A DNA stretch of 39,612 nt from Prevotella sp. UBA7551 (GCA_002479145.1 DLLX01000068.1:1-39612), one strand, 5' to 3'; shown: positions 14,804-23,996, counted from the first letter of the stretch. Made by a program: numbers and translations. Notes: generated by a model not told the origin, from the sequence alone.

Positions 14804-14860
14804 AGTCAAGGTCTTCTTCGGTTGCAGCTGCGGCCACGCCGCATAGCAGAAAAGATACAG

Positions 14861-14906
14861 AAAGCGGGCTTTGGAGGGGGAATCGCCCTTTTCCAAAGCC
14901 CGCTTT
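14861..14906. terminator. Bidirectional hairpin between ybeY and secDF
   Basis: A perfect 14-bp stem, AAAGCGGGCTTTGG (14861-14874) with CCAAAGCCCGCTTT (14893-14906). T-rich tracts follow on both strands (GCGTTTTCTCC on plus; CTGTATCTTTTC on minus). Probably ends the ruvB-coaD-ybeY transcript. Confidence 0.65.
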
Positions 14907-14950
14907 GCGTTTTCTCCTGTACTCATCGGGATGACCGCGGGGGCAGAAAA

Positions 14951-14986
14951 CAAGAATCCCCATTGCCGTCTGGGGCAATGGGGATT
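14951..14986 (-). terminator. Terminator of secDF
   Basis: A perfect 13-bp stem AATCCCCATTGCC (14955-14967) / GGCAATGGGGATT (14974-14986) with a 6-nt loop. On the minus strand it is followed by CTTGTTTTCTG. It lies 43 bp after the secDF stop. Confidence 0.75.
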
Positions 14987-15029
14987 GCTTTATCGTGTTC
15001 AAAGCCTGTGTTCAGGCCATTCCTTTCAG

Positions 15030-18000
15030 TTAGGCATTGGCCACTTGCGTAGCGTCAATCTTCTTGCGCTTGAGCACCATATAGGCCACCGGAGAGGCGA
15101 TGAAGATGGAGCTGAGCGTACCGAAGACGACACCAAGTATCATGGCAAAGGAGAAGCTGCGGATGCTTTCGCCACCCAAGAAGAAGATACAGAGCAACAC
15201 GATGAGCGTGGAGGCCGACGTGTTGATGGTGCGGGTGAGCGTCTGGTTGATGGAATTGTTGAACAAACTCTCCCGATCCTGCTTCGGATGCAGCTTCAAG
15301 TTCTCACGGATACGGTCGAAGACCACCACCTTATCATTGATGGAGTAACCGATTACCGTCAGGATAGCACCGATAAAGGTTTGGTCTATCTCCAGCGAGA
15401 ACGGCATCCAGCCCCAGCATAGCGAGTAGATACCCACCACGGTGAGGGTGTCAAGGGCCAGTGCGACAATGGAACCCAAGGAGAATCCAAGGTTGCGGAA
15501 GCGCGCTAAGATGTAGATAAAGATGAAGATCAGGGCCAACACCACACTCACGATGGCACCATAGGTGATGTCCTTAGCCACGGATGGGCCTACTTTTGCG
15601 GAGCTGATGATCGATCCACCAGTACGTATATCAGGATTCTTGAACGTCTCTACGTTCGGCTGACTGACGTATCCAGCCTTGTGAAGGGCATTGTAGAGGA
15701 TGGTTTCTGCGCGGTCATCCTCCAGCGGGTCATTCGACTCGATGTTGTAGTTGGTCGATACACGGATGGTCTTGCCGTCCGTTCCCAAGGCAATGACGGA
15801 GGTATTGGACACCTTTCCGGCATTGCTGCCTGTGGTATTGACGAACGCTTTGCTGAGCACAGTGCGCACATTCTCTACCTCTGTGGGCTTATTGAGGGTC
15901 ACGACGTAGTTGCGTCCGCCCGTGAAGTCGATGCTCTCGCTCAGTCCGCGGATGGCAAAGCTGGCGATAAAGACCACGGCGGCGATGCCACAGAGTGTGA
16001 AACTCTTCTTGCGCATGGACATAAAGCCGAAGTTAACGTTCTGCATCAGGTTCTTGCTGACGGCAGTATAGAACTTCAAGTTGAGCCAACGGTTCTTGTT
16101 TAGCTGCTTCTCATAGACGATACGGGTCAAGAACACAGCGGTAAAGAACGAGCAAGCCAAGCCGATAATCCACGTAGTGGCGAATCCTCGGATAGGTCCG
16201 GTACCGGTGACCAGCAGGATAATACCCGTAATCAGAGAGGTAAAGTTGGAGTCGAAGATAGCGGAGAAGGCGTTCTTGTAACCGGCTTCCAGTGCCTCCT
16301 TGATGCCTTTGCCCGCTCGCATCTCCTCCTTGATGCGCTCATAGATGAGCACATTGGCATCGACGGCAGTACCCAAGGTCAGCACAATACCCGCTATACC
16401 CGGCATGGTGAGCGCGGATTGGAAAGAGGCCAAGATGCCCAGAGTGAAGAATAGGTTGGCAACCAGGGCGAGGTTGGCCATCATTCCCGGGATGATGTCG
16501 TACATCACGACCATGTAAATCATCAGCAACACAAACGCAATGGCGAAGGAGATGAGGCCTTGCTGTATGGATTGCGCGCCAAGAGTAGGTCCGACAACCT
16601 CCTCTTGGACGATACGGGCGGGTGCTGGCATACGTCCGGATTGCAATGTGTTGGCCAAATCTTTCGTGTCCTCAATGGTAAAGTTGCCCGAAATGGACGA
16701 CTGGCCACCGTCAATCTCGCTATTGATGCGCGGCGCGGTGTAGACTACGCCGTCCAATACGATGGCTACGGCCTTCCCAAGGTTCGCTTTCGTGATGGCA
16801 GACCACTCGCGTGCGCCCTCAGAGTTCATGGACATGCTCACCTCCGGCTTTCCAAACTGGTCGAATTGGTCCTTGGCATCGGTGATGACATCGCCTTCCA
16901 GCACTGGGCGTCCGTCGCTTGTGGTTATCTTTAGGGCGTGAAGCTCAAAGACATTCTTTTGGTTCAGCCCGTCGGCAGGCTTCGCACTCCACAGCAATTT
17001 CAGGTCACTGGGCAGCACTTGCTTGGCCACTGCGCTGTAGATGAGCTTGTTGATGGCTGCGGTATCGCGCACATTGGCATATCCCACGATGCTTAATGCG
17101 TCGCCGGGGATGGTCTGCAGCAAGGAGAGCAGGGGATGTTCGCGGCGCATCTGGGCGGTAGTGGCACTCTTTGCGGCGTTGGCGGCAGCGTTTTTGTCGT
17201 CGCGCAGCTGCAGCTTGGAGCCGCTCTTCTTGTCCTTTCCGTTTGCGTCCTTGTGGGCAGCGGTACTGTCTTTCTTGGCCGCATGGTTGGCATTGTTGGC
17301 CAATCGCTGGTCAAGCTGCACGAGATACGGCGTGATTTCCTGGTTGTTATAGGTCTCCCAGAACTCCAGGTTGGCGCTTCCCTGCAGCAATTTGCGCATG
17401 CGCTCCGGCTCACGGATACCCGGCATCTCGACCATCAAGCGGCCTTCCTGTCCCTCGAGCTTCTGGATGTTGGGCTGTACGACGCCAAACTGGTCGATAC
17501 GGTTGCGCACCACGTTGTACGAGTTGTCGATGGCTGCGGTGACTTCTGCGCGCAATGCCTTCTCCACTTGGTCGTCGGTGCTCTGCGTGCTCACCTTTCC
17601 CTTGAGCTGCTGTGTGGCGAATATCTCTGCCAGACGGTGTCCAGGGGCATTCTTCTTGTATGCCTCGATGAAGAGAGAGATGAAGTCTCGCTGGCTGGTC
17701 TCCTCCTCCTTCTTGGCCTCCTTGAGCGATTTCACATAGGCGGGGTCGGTCTTGTGGTCGGCCAGAGCGTCGACAACGTCGGGCACGGAAATCTCCAACA
17801 CCACGTTCATTCCGCCCTTCAGGTCAAGGCCGAGGCCGATCTGTGTCTCCAGACACTTCTGATAAGAGTAGATGCCCAGATACTTCACGGAGTCCTTGTA
17901 GTCCTGCCGCGCAATGGGATCTTTGATCTTCGCAGCCTGACTGTCGTAGTAGCTCGTGGCTACCGAGAAAGACAGGTAGAAGATACTTGCGAGCGTCAGC

Positions 18001-18038
18001 AAGACAGCCACGCAAATTACTAGTCCTTTGTTCTGCAT
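15030..18038 (-). CDS. secDF: SecDF fusion protein-export membrane protein
   Basis: A 1002-residue fusion of SecD and SecF. These use the proton gradient to help pull proteins across the cytoplasmic membrane after SecYEG/SecA. The SecD half has TM1 at residues 5-27, GLGLDLKGGMNVVLEIS near residue 70, a large periplasmic domain, then five membrane helices with LGTAVDANVLIYERIKEEMRAG near 560. The SecF half starts around residue 670 (MRKKSFTLCGIAAVV) and carries SIDFTGGRNYVV and GYSINDKVVVFDRIRENL. A Lys/Ala/Asp-rich insert at about 255-300 (KDANGKDKKSGSK) in the periplasmic part is low-complexity and probably flexible. The fused form is the rule in Bacteroidetes. The gene is alone, with its own promoter and terminator. 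Confidence 0.96.
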   Translation of the reverse strand: MQNKGLVICVAVLLTLASIFYLSFSVATSYYDSQAAKIKDPIARQDYKDSVKYLGIYSYQKCLETQIGLGLDLKGGMNVVLEISVPDVVDALADHKTDPAYVKSLKEAKKEEETSQRDFISLFIEAYKKNAPGHRLAEIFATQQLKGKVSTQSTDDQVEKALRAEVTAAIDNSYNVVRNRIDQFGVVQPNIQKLEGQEGRLMVEMPGIREPERMRKLLQGSANLEFWETYNNQEITPYLVQLDQRLANNANHAAKKDSTAAHKDANGKDKKSGSKLQLRDDKNAAANAAKSATTAQMRREHPLLSLLQTIPGDALSIVGYANVRDTAAINKLIYSAVAKQVLPSDLKLLWSAKPADGLNQKNVFELHALKITTSDGRPVLEGDVITDAKDQFDQFGKPEVSMSMNSEGAREWSAITKANLGKAVAIVLDGVVYTAPRINSEIDGGQSSISGNFTIEDTKDLANTLQSGRMPAPARIVQEEVVGPTLGAQSIQQGLISFAIAFVLLMIYMVVMYDIIPGMMANLALVANLFFTLGILASFQSALTMPGIAGIVLTLGTAVDANVLIYERIKEEMRAGKGIKEALEAGYKNAFSAIFDSNFTSLITGIILLVTGTGPIRGFATTWIIGLACSFFTAVFLTRIVYEKQLNKNRWLNLKFYTAVSKNLMQNVNFGFMSMRKKSFTLCGIAAVVFIASFAIRGLSESIDFTGGRNYVVTLNKPTEVENVRTVLSKAFVNTTGSNAGKVSNTSVIALGTDGKTIRVSTNYNIESNDPLEDDRAETILYNALHKAGYVSQPNVETFKNPDIRTGGSIISSAKVGPSVAKDITYGAIVSVVLALIFIFIYILARFRNLGFSLGSIVALALDTLTVVGIYSLCWGWMPFSLEIDQTFIGAILTVIGYSINDKVVVFDRIRENLKLHPKQDRESLFNNSINQTLTRTINTSASTLIVLLCIFFLGGESIRSFSFAMILGVVFGTLSSIFIASPVAYMVLKRKKIDATQVANA

Positions 18039-18133
18039 TTTTATAATTGATTTTTGAATTTAATCACCCGATGAAGCGACTTTCAAAAGCCCGTTTTGCC
18101 CCGGCTGTGAGGCACTAACGTGCTACAATCGTG

Positions 18134-18141
18134 CAAAGATA
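18134..18141 (-). promoter_or_regulatory. -7 element of secDF
   Basis: TATCTTTG on the minus strand, an exact match, about 95 nt upstream of the secDF ATG. No clear -33. Confidence 0.5.
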
Positions 18142-18190
18142 CTGTTTTTTTCATATATTAGGAAAACTTTCCATCTTAAATGTCGTTTTT

Positions 18191-19285
18191 TTAAGGTTTT
18201 GGACGCATTTCCAACCAACAATAGATGGGGTAGTGGTCGCTGGTCTTTATGCTGCTGTCCACTTTCGCCCCGTATGGTTTGAAGAAGTCGGAGCACAGGA
18301 TATGGTCGATGCGGGCGTATATTCCGTCGCGGTTGAACGACCTTCCCGGTCCGTTTCCCGATGCTATGTAGCAGTCCGTCAGCCCCTTTGCCATGATCCG
18401 ATGGGTGTAAGAAATAGGCGTGTCGTTGAAGTCTCCGACCACGATGACGGGCATTTTCTCCCTCAGCCGCTGCTGAATCCTGCTGGCCACCATGCGTGCC
18501 TGTGCGGCTCTCGTGACCGTTCCCTTGGCTATTTTCTCTATCAGCTGGTGGGTCTCCGTGCTTGCCGTGTCGGGCGCGGCGTCTCCTTTGATCATGTCAT
18601 GAAATCCTGTCCGCTCCTTTTTCGACAGTCCATAGGACTGCAGGTGGTTCACCAAGAGGCTCACCTTCTGCCCGTTGACATCGACGACAAACTCCACACT
18701 CATGTTGCCCGGGGAGTGATAGGGGATGGAGTCGTGGCTTAATATGGGGTAGCGCGAGGCCAAAAACAGCCCCTGCCCGTCGCTTTTGGACTTGGGCACG
18801 TATTGGGTGTAGGCGTATTTCCGTTGCAGAATATGAATCGGGTCATTGCTATCGCCCTTCGTTGTGGCCTCTTCCAGGCAGATGAAGTCGGCCTTGCTGT
18901 CCAGCAGATAGCGCATCATCTCGCTCTTTTCCCCCTCTTTCTTGACGTGTCCCTCAAACATGGCGACGTTCCAAGCCAGCACTTTCAGCGCGCCATGGGG
19001 CGGATCCTCCGGCGGATTAAACGGCGTATACTGCCTGATGGGCACAAAGGCCATCACCAGTCCCGCCACGGGAACCCACGACAGGCGCGGTCTGAGCAAA
19101 ATCCAAAGAACGAGAAAGCCGAGGTTCAGGGCGATAACGGCGGGCATCAACAGTCCTACGTTGCACAGTCGCGGCCACGCTTCGGGCTGAAGCAGGTCGG
19201 AATAGCCGACAAATAGCAGTGCCATGATGGCCAATACGTTGGCCACCAGTAATATGCGACGGATGGTTTTCTTCCATTTTTCCAT
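18191..19285 (-). CDS. Membrane-anchored endonuclease/exonuclease/phosphatase-family protein
   Basis: A 364-residue protein with three predicted membrane helices in residues 10-85 (VLAIMALLFVGYSDLL, VGLLMPAVIALNLGFLVLWILL, WVPVAGLVMAFV). An EEP (DNase I-like) domain follows. Motifs: VLAWNVAMFEG, CLEEATT (metal-binding Glu), VNHLQSYGL, VVGDFNDTP and TSDHYPIYC (general base His). The substrate cannot be told; family members cleave nucleic acids or phosphate esters of lipids or sugars. The domain is probably periplasmic given three helices after a basic N-terminus (EKWKKTIRR). The open frame continues to a TTG at 19336, but the ATG at 19285 gives the natural start. It is 71 bp behind the rhomboid gene and likely in its operon. 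Confidence 0.85.
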   Translation of the reverse strand: MEKWKKTIRRILLVANVLAIMALLFVGYSDLLQPEAWPRLCNVGLLMPAVIALNLGFLVLWILLRPRLSWVPVAGLVMAFVPIRQYTPFNPPEDPPHGALKVLAWNVAMFEGHVKKEGEKSEMMRYLLDSKADFICLEEATTKGDSNDPIHILQRKYAYTQYVPKSKSDGQGLFLASRYPILSHDSIPYHSPGNMSVEFVVDVNGQKVSLLVNHLQSYGLSKKERTGFHDMIKGDAAPDTASTETHQLIEKIAKGTVTRAAQARMVASRIQQRLREKMPVIVVGDFNDTPISYTHRIMAKGLTDCYIASGNGPGRSFNRDGIYARIDHILCSDFFKPYGAKVDSSIKTSDHYPIYCWLEMRPKP

Positions 19286-19356
19286 ATCGCTCTTGTTTTT
19301 TAGTGTCCGGTTCGGAGCCGGTTCGGTATCTTTCAACCCGTGCCGATGTCGCCCGA

Positions 19357-20310
19357 TCAGTGCTTACTGCTGTCGAAGAGCTTCTGCTTTTCCTCCTTCG
19401 TCAGACTGTCGTAGCCGCTCTTGCGGATCTTGTCGAGTATGCGGTCGATTTCCTCCTGCGTCGCTTTCTTCCGCGCATTGTACTCCCAGTCGGTCTCCTT
19501 GCGCACCTCCTCGTCCTTGTTCTTTCCCCCTTTGTGGAATCCAAAGCCGCGCCATCCCTGCGCTCCGCCTCTACTTCCGCGCTGCCATGGTCCCCGTTGC
19601 TGCCAGCTGCCGCTGCCCGAACGCCATCCGCTACCGTCCTGGAAGGGATGGTTCTGCCAGTACTTGATGAGGATAAAGCCGAAGAGCATGCCGCCCAGAT
19701 GGGCCAGATGGGCCACGCCGTCGTTGCTTGTCGCGATGGCGGAGAACAGCTCTATGGCGATGGAACCGATGATAATCCACTTCGCCTTGATGGGGAAGGG
19801 GATGGGAATGATGAACATCTTCTCGTTGGGGAAGCTCATGCCGTAGGCGAGCAGCACGGCATAGATGGCGCCCGACGCCCCCACGGTGGTCCACTGGTTG
19901 AGCATCTGCTGGCTGTCCTGTGCCACCAGCAGGATGTCGGCGGCCGTGAAGCCCACCAACTGCTCCCGGGCCAGGAGGTAGAGTTGGCCGAGTTGCGCCA
20001 GCTCCTGGCAGATTCCTGCCCCCACACCACACACTAAGTAAAAGAAGAAGAACTTCCTCGGGCCCCAATAGTTCTCCATCACGATGCCAAACATCCAAAG
20101 CATGAACATGTTCATGAAGATGTGCATCACCCCTCCGTGCATGAACATGTAGGTGAACAGCTGGTACAGATGGAAGTCGGACGCAAGAAAGAAGTGCAGT
20201 CCCAGCACGTTGGTCAAGTCTATTCCCAAAGGAAGCAACACAAAGCTGGCCAAGAATACCAGCAGGTTGACGATCAGCAGATTCTTGGTAACGACGGGTA
20301 TATTGCGCAT
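19357..20310 (-). CDS. Rhomboid-family intramembrane serine protease
   Basis: A 317-residue protein with six membrane helices in residues 5-225 and a soluble tail. The catalytic serine is S146 in TTVGASGAIYA; the partner histidine lies in VAHLAHLGG (H201 or H204). HGGVMHIFMNMFMLWMFG is the typical helix 2 and WR loop-side motif. The tail (residues 228-317) has a Gly/Ser/Trp/Arg-rich stretch (SGWRSGSGSWQQRGPWQRGSR), then a charged helical end (EEIDRILDKIRKSGYDSLTKEEKQKLF) often seen at C-termini of Bacteroidetes rhomboids. A TTG at 20325 is in frame, but the ATG at 20310 is preferred. Cotranscribed with the EEP-family gene downstream. Substrates unknown. Confidence 0.9.
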   Translation of the reverse strand: MRNIPVVTKNLLIVNLLVFLASFVLLPLGIDLTNVLGLHFFLASDFHLYQLFTYMFMHGGVMHIFMNMFMLWMFGIVMENYWGPRKFFFFYLVCGVGAGICQELAQLGQLYLLAREQLVGFTAADILLVAQDSQQMLNQWTTVGASGAIYAVLLAYGMSFPNEKMFIIPIPFPIKAKWIIIGSIAIELFSAIATSNDGVAHLAHLGGMLFGFILIKYWQNHPFQDGSGWRSGSGSWQQRGPWQRGSRGGAQGWRGFGFHKGGKNKDEEVRKETDWEYNARKKATQEEIDRILDKIRKSGYDSLTKEEKQKLFDSSKH

Positions 20311-20341
20311 ACGCTTTATCGACAAATAGTTTTATTGCGTG

Positions 20342-20349
20342 CAAAATTA
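20342..20349 (-). promoter_or_regulatory. -7 element of the rhomboid-EEP operon
   Basis: TAATTTTG on the minus strand, an exact TAnnTTTG match, 31 nt upstream of the ATG at 20310. A TTTG at 20375-20378 lies 25 bp further up, longer than usual. Confidence 0.45.
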
Positions 20350-20431
20350 CGAAAAAATCCCCATTTGGCGTGCGCAAAGACCGCTCAATGCGCTTTTTTA
20401 CACTATTTTCGTCACTTTTTCTGAAATTTAG

Positions 20432-20462
20432 TTTGTGTTATAAAAGTATTCTCTTATATTTG
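20432..20462 (+). promoter_or_regulatory. Promoter of the HU gene
   Basis: TTTG at 20432-20435, a 19-bp spacer and TATATTTG at 20455-20462: full consensus. The leader is about 45 nt and AT-rich, common for strongly expressed Bacteroidetes genes. Confidence 0.8.
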
Positions 20463-20513
20463 CACTCAAAAGCGTTAGAATCATTATACATAAATCGAAA
20501 ATCAATAAAAGTT

Positions 20514-20789
20514 ATGAACAAAACAGAGTTAATCGAGAAAATTGCGGCCGGTTCTGGACTGAAGAAGGCCGATGCGAAGGACGCTTTGGAGGCTACACTG
20601 CGTGAGGTGAAGAACGCTTTGGTTGCCGGCGAGGCTGTACAGCTGGTCGGTTTCGGTACATTTAAGGTCGATGAGCGTCCTGAGCGTCAGGGCGTGAATC
20701 CTGCAAATGGCCAGAAAATCACCATCGCAGCCAAGAAAGTGGTGAAGTTCAAGGCTGGCGCTGACCTTGCTGATGCCGTCAACGCTTAG
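20514..20789 (+). CDS. hup: HU-family DNA-binding protein
   Basis: A 91-residue histone-like nucleoid protein. It begins MNKTELIEKIAAGSGLKKADAK, and the DNA-binding arm signature GFGTFKVDERPERQGVNPANG lies at about residues 46-66, followed by the closing KKVVKFKAGADLADAVNA. It bends and compacts DNA and acts as a dimer. The frame is open upstream to 20370, but that part crosses the promoter, so the ATG at 20514 is the start. A terminator with a T-run is 226 bp downstream at 21016-21046; what fills the gap is unclear. Confidence 0.96.
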   Translation: MNKTELIEKIAAGSGLKKADAKDALEATLREVKNALVAGEAVQLVGFGTFKVDERPERQGVNPANGQKITIAAKKVVKFKAGADLADAVNA

Positions 20790-21015
20790 GGAATCAGTCC
20801 TTTGTCGAGGGCAAGTTTCCAAGCCATAGGTCGCTGATGTCCCCTATTTTTCCGTCAGCCAGGGCATAGGTCGGGACGTATGTACAGCATACCTTGCCAC
20901 CGATGGATTTTGACGGGTGGGGTCTGGCCGCGCCAAAAAGCGGCCGAAGGGACGAGCCTGTGACTTGAAAACGCACCCATTCTCCATTTTTTAGCACTAA
21001 CCAGAAAAGGGAATG

Positions 21016-21046
21016 ATGGGGGAAAGCCATGCTTTCCCCCATTTTT
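21016..21046 (+). terminator. Strong intrinsic terminator downstream of HU
   Basis: A perfect 12-bp stem, ATGGGGGAAAGC (21016-21027) and GCTTTCCCCCAT (21031-21042), loop CAT, then TTTTT. The nearest plus-strand gene is HU, 226 bp upstream. Confidence 0.8.
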
Positions 21047-21110
21047 AATGCCTGTTCCCCGCTGCTGTTGGCCTGCGCTTTCCTTTAGTTGGCGGAGAGG
21101 AAAAGGTTTT

Positions 21111-21195
21111 AACCCCCAATCGGTCATTAGACTGAGATCGACAAAAAACAGGAGAATTTTCCATTCTTCCGACGTCTTCTGATAACCGATTGCGG
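21111..21195. repeat. 85-bp palindromic intergenic repeat, copy B
   Basis: Starts AACCCCCAATCGGTCATTAG and ends ACCGATTGCGG; the outer arms are inverted copies of one another (CAATCGGTCATTAGAC against GTCTTCTGATAACCGATTG). Same length and order as copy A (4397-4481), in opposite orientation. No coding potential. Confidence 0.8.
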
Positions 21196-21338
21196 ATTTC
21201 CGCCTTGCGTGTGGAGTGGGGTGGTGGGCTGGATGTCACAAAGTGACAAATTGTTCTCTTAGTGTCGGCAGAAAGACAGCATTCCGTATGTTTTTACTTT
21301 CACTAATTCTTAACGACTGTTAAAATTTAGACTGTCTT

Positions 21339-21426
21339 ACGAAAGGGCCTCTATGGCGTCGCCATAGGGGCTATATGGCGTCGTAATAGAGGCTGTTTCG
21401 CATCGCCAAAGAGCCCGTTTCATTTT
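21339..21426 (+). repeat. 22-bp repeat array, locus 3 (diverged)
   Basis: Four 22-bp units from 21339, 21361, 21383 and 21405. The best preserved, GCCATAGGGGCTATATGGCG, matches the core CAATAGGGGCT of loci 1 and 2. Adjacent units share the tail GGCGTC or GCATC. The closing TATTGATAATCA box is absent here. Confidence 0.55.
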
Positions 21427-21647
21427 GTCATTTGGGCGGGATTGCGGACAAGGGGTGATGGCGGCATCGTGCGAAGCCATCAAGGTGGCAGGCAATTTCA
21501 TTGGGAAAGGTTGCCTGTTTCTCCCAATCGGTCAGTGGATGTCGCTCCCCAGACAGATTTTTTGATCCGTTGCTCGAATTGCATTCCATCGTTTTCCGTT
21601 GCTACATTTTGCCCTTTAGTCTCACTCCCTTAGGTGGAAAACGCAAG
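21427..21647. other. Gene-free spacer with a partial palindrome copy
   Basis: CCCAATCGGTCAGTGGATGTCG at 21523-21544 resembles the left arm of the 85-bp repeat (copies A and B), but the right arm is missing. A 7-bp hairpin CAGGCAA/TTGCCTG lies at 21489-21517. No gene seen. Confidence 0.35.
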
Positions 21648-21683
21648 CAGGAGCCTCCTCCGCCATTGCGGGGAAGGCTCCTG
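21648..21683 (-). terminator. Terminator of the hexosaminidase gene
   Basis: CAGGAGCCT (21648-21656) pairs with AGGCTCCTG (21675-21683). On the minus strand CTTGCGTTTTCC follows. It is 48 bp beyond the stop codon at 21732. Confidence 0.6.
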
Positions 21684-21731
21684 CCCTTGTGCGTTGCCGT
21701 CCTTTGGGTGGTGGAGCGGCAGCCCGTGGCC

Positions 21732-23996
21732 CTACTTTTCCGAAGCGTGGAAGTAGAGATTCTGCGGAGCTAAGTGGTTGCCCTGTGCGTCGAGGACGTT
21801 CAAGCGGAGCACGCCGCCGTTGTGGTCAAAGTAGCGCGCCTCGATGTAGTGGTATCCTTTGGCCAGTGCCTGCTGGCATACCACCTCGTGGGGCGACTGT
21901 TCCCGGTCGTTGTCCACCACCATGTTGCCGTCTATCTTCAGCCAGCTCCCGTCGTCGCTCAGCAGCGCGAAGGTGTACACCCCGTCGGCAGGGATGCGGA
22001 TGTAGCCCTTGATGACCAGTCCGATGTTGCCCTTACAGGCCTCGGGAATGGCGATGTCGCCGGTGGTGTAAGTGCCGTTGAGCCGTGCGGTGGTAATCTT
22101 TTTGCACGTCGAGCCGGCAAAGTCGTACCACTCCGCCTGCACACCGGCCTCCACGGCGGGCACATCTTGCAGTGCGGGCAGAAGACCCTGCTTGATGAAG
22201 TCGGCCCGCACCATCTCGTCGGCGCGTCCCGATGGGGTGAATGTGCGGAGCGTAAAGGGCGTGGTCTGGTCCACGGTGATAGGCCCTTCGTAGCGTGGCG
22301 ACTGGGCGTTGGGGAACGATCCGTCGGTAGTATAGCGGATCACGGCCTGCGGATCCTTGCATTCCACGGTCAGTGTTCCCTTGTCCGTGAAGGCGTTCAC
22401 GTTGTGGAAGCCGTCCAGCGAGGGGATTCTGTAGGGCACGCCGAGCCGGTTGAGCATCGCCAACTGGGGGCGCAGACGGGCGTAGAAGTCGTCGAAGTTC
22501 TTCAGTGCGGGTTGTGTCCACGCCAGTTCCGAGAGGGCGAGGATGCGCGGGAAGTACATATAGAGCATCCGGTTGCGCGAGGGGATGCCCTCAGCCCACA
22601 GGTTCCCCTGCACGCCGATGATGTGTTGGCGCTGTTTGGCGGTCAGTTTGGCGGGCGCGAGGTCGTATTCATAGACCTGCTGCATGGAGCTTTTCTCCTC
22701 GTCTTGTGAGAAGTAGAACGGCGACACGGGCGTGTAGATCACGTCGTTGCCGTGGGCCGTGGCCTCAGGCACGGCGTTGGGCGCCCACGTTCTCCACCAC
22801 ATCAGGGTGGAAGTCTTCGAGAGTCCGCCCTCGATGATTTCGTCCCAGCCGATCATGCGGCGTCCTTTGCTGTTGAAGAACTGCTCCATCTGGTGGATAA
22901 ACCACGACTGCAGCTCCTCCACACCGCTCAGTCCCTGCTCCTTGATGCGTCGTTGGCAGTCGGGACACCGCTTCCAGTTGTCCTTTTCCACCTCGTCGCC
23001 GCCGATGTGCACATACTGATAAGGGAACAGGTCGATGACCTCGCGCCACACGTTGCGGCAAAACTCCATCGCCGAGTCCTTTCCCGGGCAGAGCGGCGAG
23101 GTGAAGACCTTGCCCCATCCCACCTGGTCGAAGCAGCTGAGCCCCTTGTAGTAGGTGATGGCGCTGAGGCAATGGCCGGGCATGTCGACCTCCGGGACGA
23201 TGCTGATGCCCCGTGCGGCGGCGTAGTTCACCACCTCCCGGATGTCGTCCTGGGTGTAGAAGCCGCCGTAGAGCGAGTCGCCGCCCACGACACGGAAGCG
23301 GTCTGCGGGCAGGAGCAAGTCGGGGTTGTCCTCCCGGTGGGCCTTGGCAATGCAGGCAGAGTCCTGGTTGTTGAGCTTACGCCAGGCGCCGCGGGCTGTC
23401 AGCAGCGGGTAGCGCTTGATCTCGATGCGCCACCCTTGGTCGTCGGTCAGGTGCCAGTGGAAGCGGTTGAGCTTGTAGAGCGCCATCAGATCGATGGCCT
23501 CTTTCACCTCGGGCACGGTGAAGAAGTGGCGCGAGCAGTCGAGATGGAAGCCCCGCCAGCCGAACCTTGGCGCGTCGCTGATGCGGCAAGCCGCCACCTC
23601 GCGGCCCTCGGTGAGCTGCCGCAGGGTGGCAATGGCGGCCACTACTCCGGCATAGTCATGGCCTTTGGCGGTGATGCGCTTCCGCTCCACGGCGAGGAAG
23701 TAGCCCCCTTCGGCCTTGACGGCCTTCTTGTCGAGCAGCAGGAGTATGTCGCCCTTGCTGCCTCGGGTGGTGACGGGGCGCACGCCCGTGAGCCGCTCGA
23801 GGCTCACGGCCAGGTAGTCGGCTGCCGGTTGGAGTGCGTTGTCGGCGTAGGCGATGGTCGTCTGGGCGCTGATGGTAAACTTGTCCTTGCCCCATTCCAC
23901 CTTGTTGGGCTTGGGGACGAGGCTCGGCTGTGCCTGAAGCACGGTGCCACAGAGCAGGAGCAGCAGGGTGCTGAGGATGAGTTGGGTTGGTTTCAT
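21732..23996 (-). CDS. Secreted GH20 beta-N-acetylhexosaminidase with PA14-like domain
   Basis: A 754-residue enzyme that removes terminal GlcNAc or GalNAc from glycans, probably in the periplasm or at the surface. Signal peptide 1-22 (KPTQLILSTLLLLLCGTVLQA); its Cys lacks a lipobox, so a lipoprotein is unlikely. Then the GH20 N-terminal domain (25-140) and the catalytic barrel (140-480) with the D334-E335 pair in HIGGDEVEK, the acid of substrate-assisted catalysis. A chitobiase-type C-terminal beta domain (YTTDGSFPNAQSPRYEG, about 520-600) and a PA14-like domain (EWYDFAG to DDGSWLKIDGNMVVDN, about 615-754) follow. There is no T9SS tail. The frame extends to 24047, but the signal peptide fixes the ATG at 23996. 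Substrates could be mucin, N-glycans or peptidoglycan fragments. Confidence 0.93.
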   Translation of the reverse strand: MKPTQLILSTLLLLLCGTVLQAQPSLVPKPNKVEWGKDKFTISAQTTIAYADNALQPAADYLAVSLERLTGVRPVTTRGSKGDILLLLDKKAVKAEGGYFLAVERKRITAKGHDYAGVVAAIATLRQLTEGREVAACRISDAPRFGWRGFHLDCSRHFFTVPEVKEAIDLMALYKLNRFHWHLTDDQGWRIEIKRYPLLTARGAWRKLNNQDSACIAKAHREDNPDLLLPADRFRVVGGDSLYGGFYTQDDIREVVNYAAARGISIVPEVDMPGHCLSAITYYKGLSCFDQVGWGKVFTSPLCPGKDSAMEFCRNVWREVIDLFPYQYVHIGGDEVEKDNWKRCPDCQRRIKEQGLSGVEELQSWFIHQMEQFFNSKGRRMIGWDEIIEGGLSKTSTLMWWRTWAPNAVPEATAHGNDVIYTPVSPFYFSQDEEKSSMQQVYEYDLAPAKLTAKQRQHIIGVQGNLWAEGIPSRNRMLYMYFPRILALSELAWTQPALKNFDDFYARLRPQLAMLNRLGVPYRIPSLDGFHNVNAFTDKGTLTVECKDPQAVIRYTTDGSFPNAQSPRYEGPITVDQTTPFTLRTFTPSGRADEMVRADFIKQGLLPALQDVPAVEAGVQAEWYDFAGSTCKKITTARLNGTYTTGDIAIPEACKGNIGLVIKGYIRIPADGVYTFALLSDDGSWLKIDGNMVVDNDREQSPHEVVCQQALAKGYHYIEARYFDHNGGVLRLNVLDAQGNHLAPQNLYFHASEK

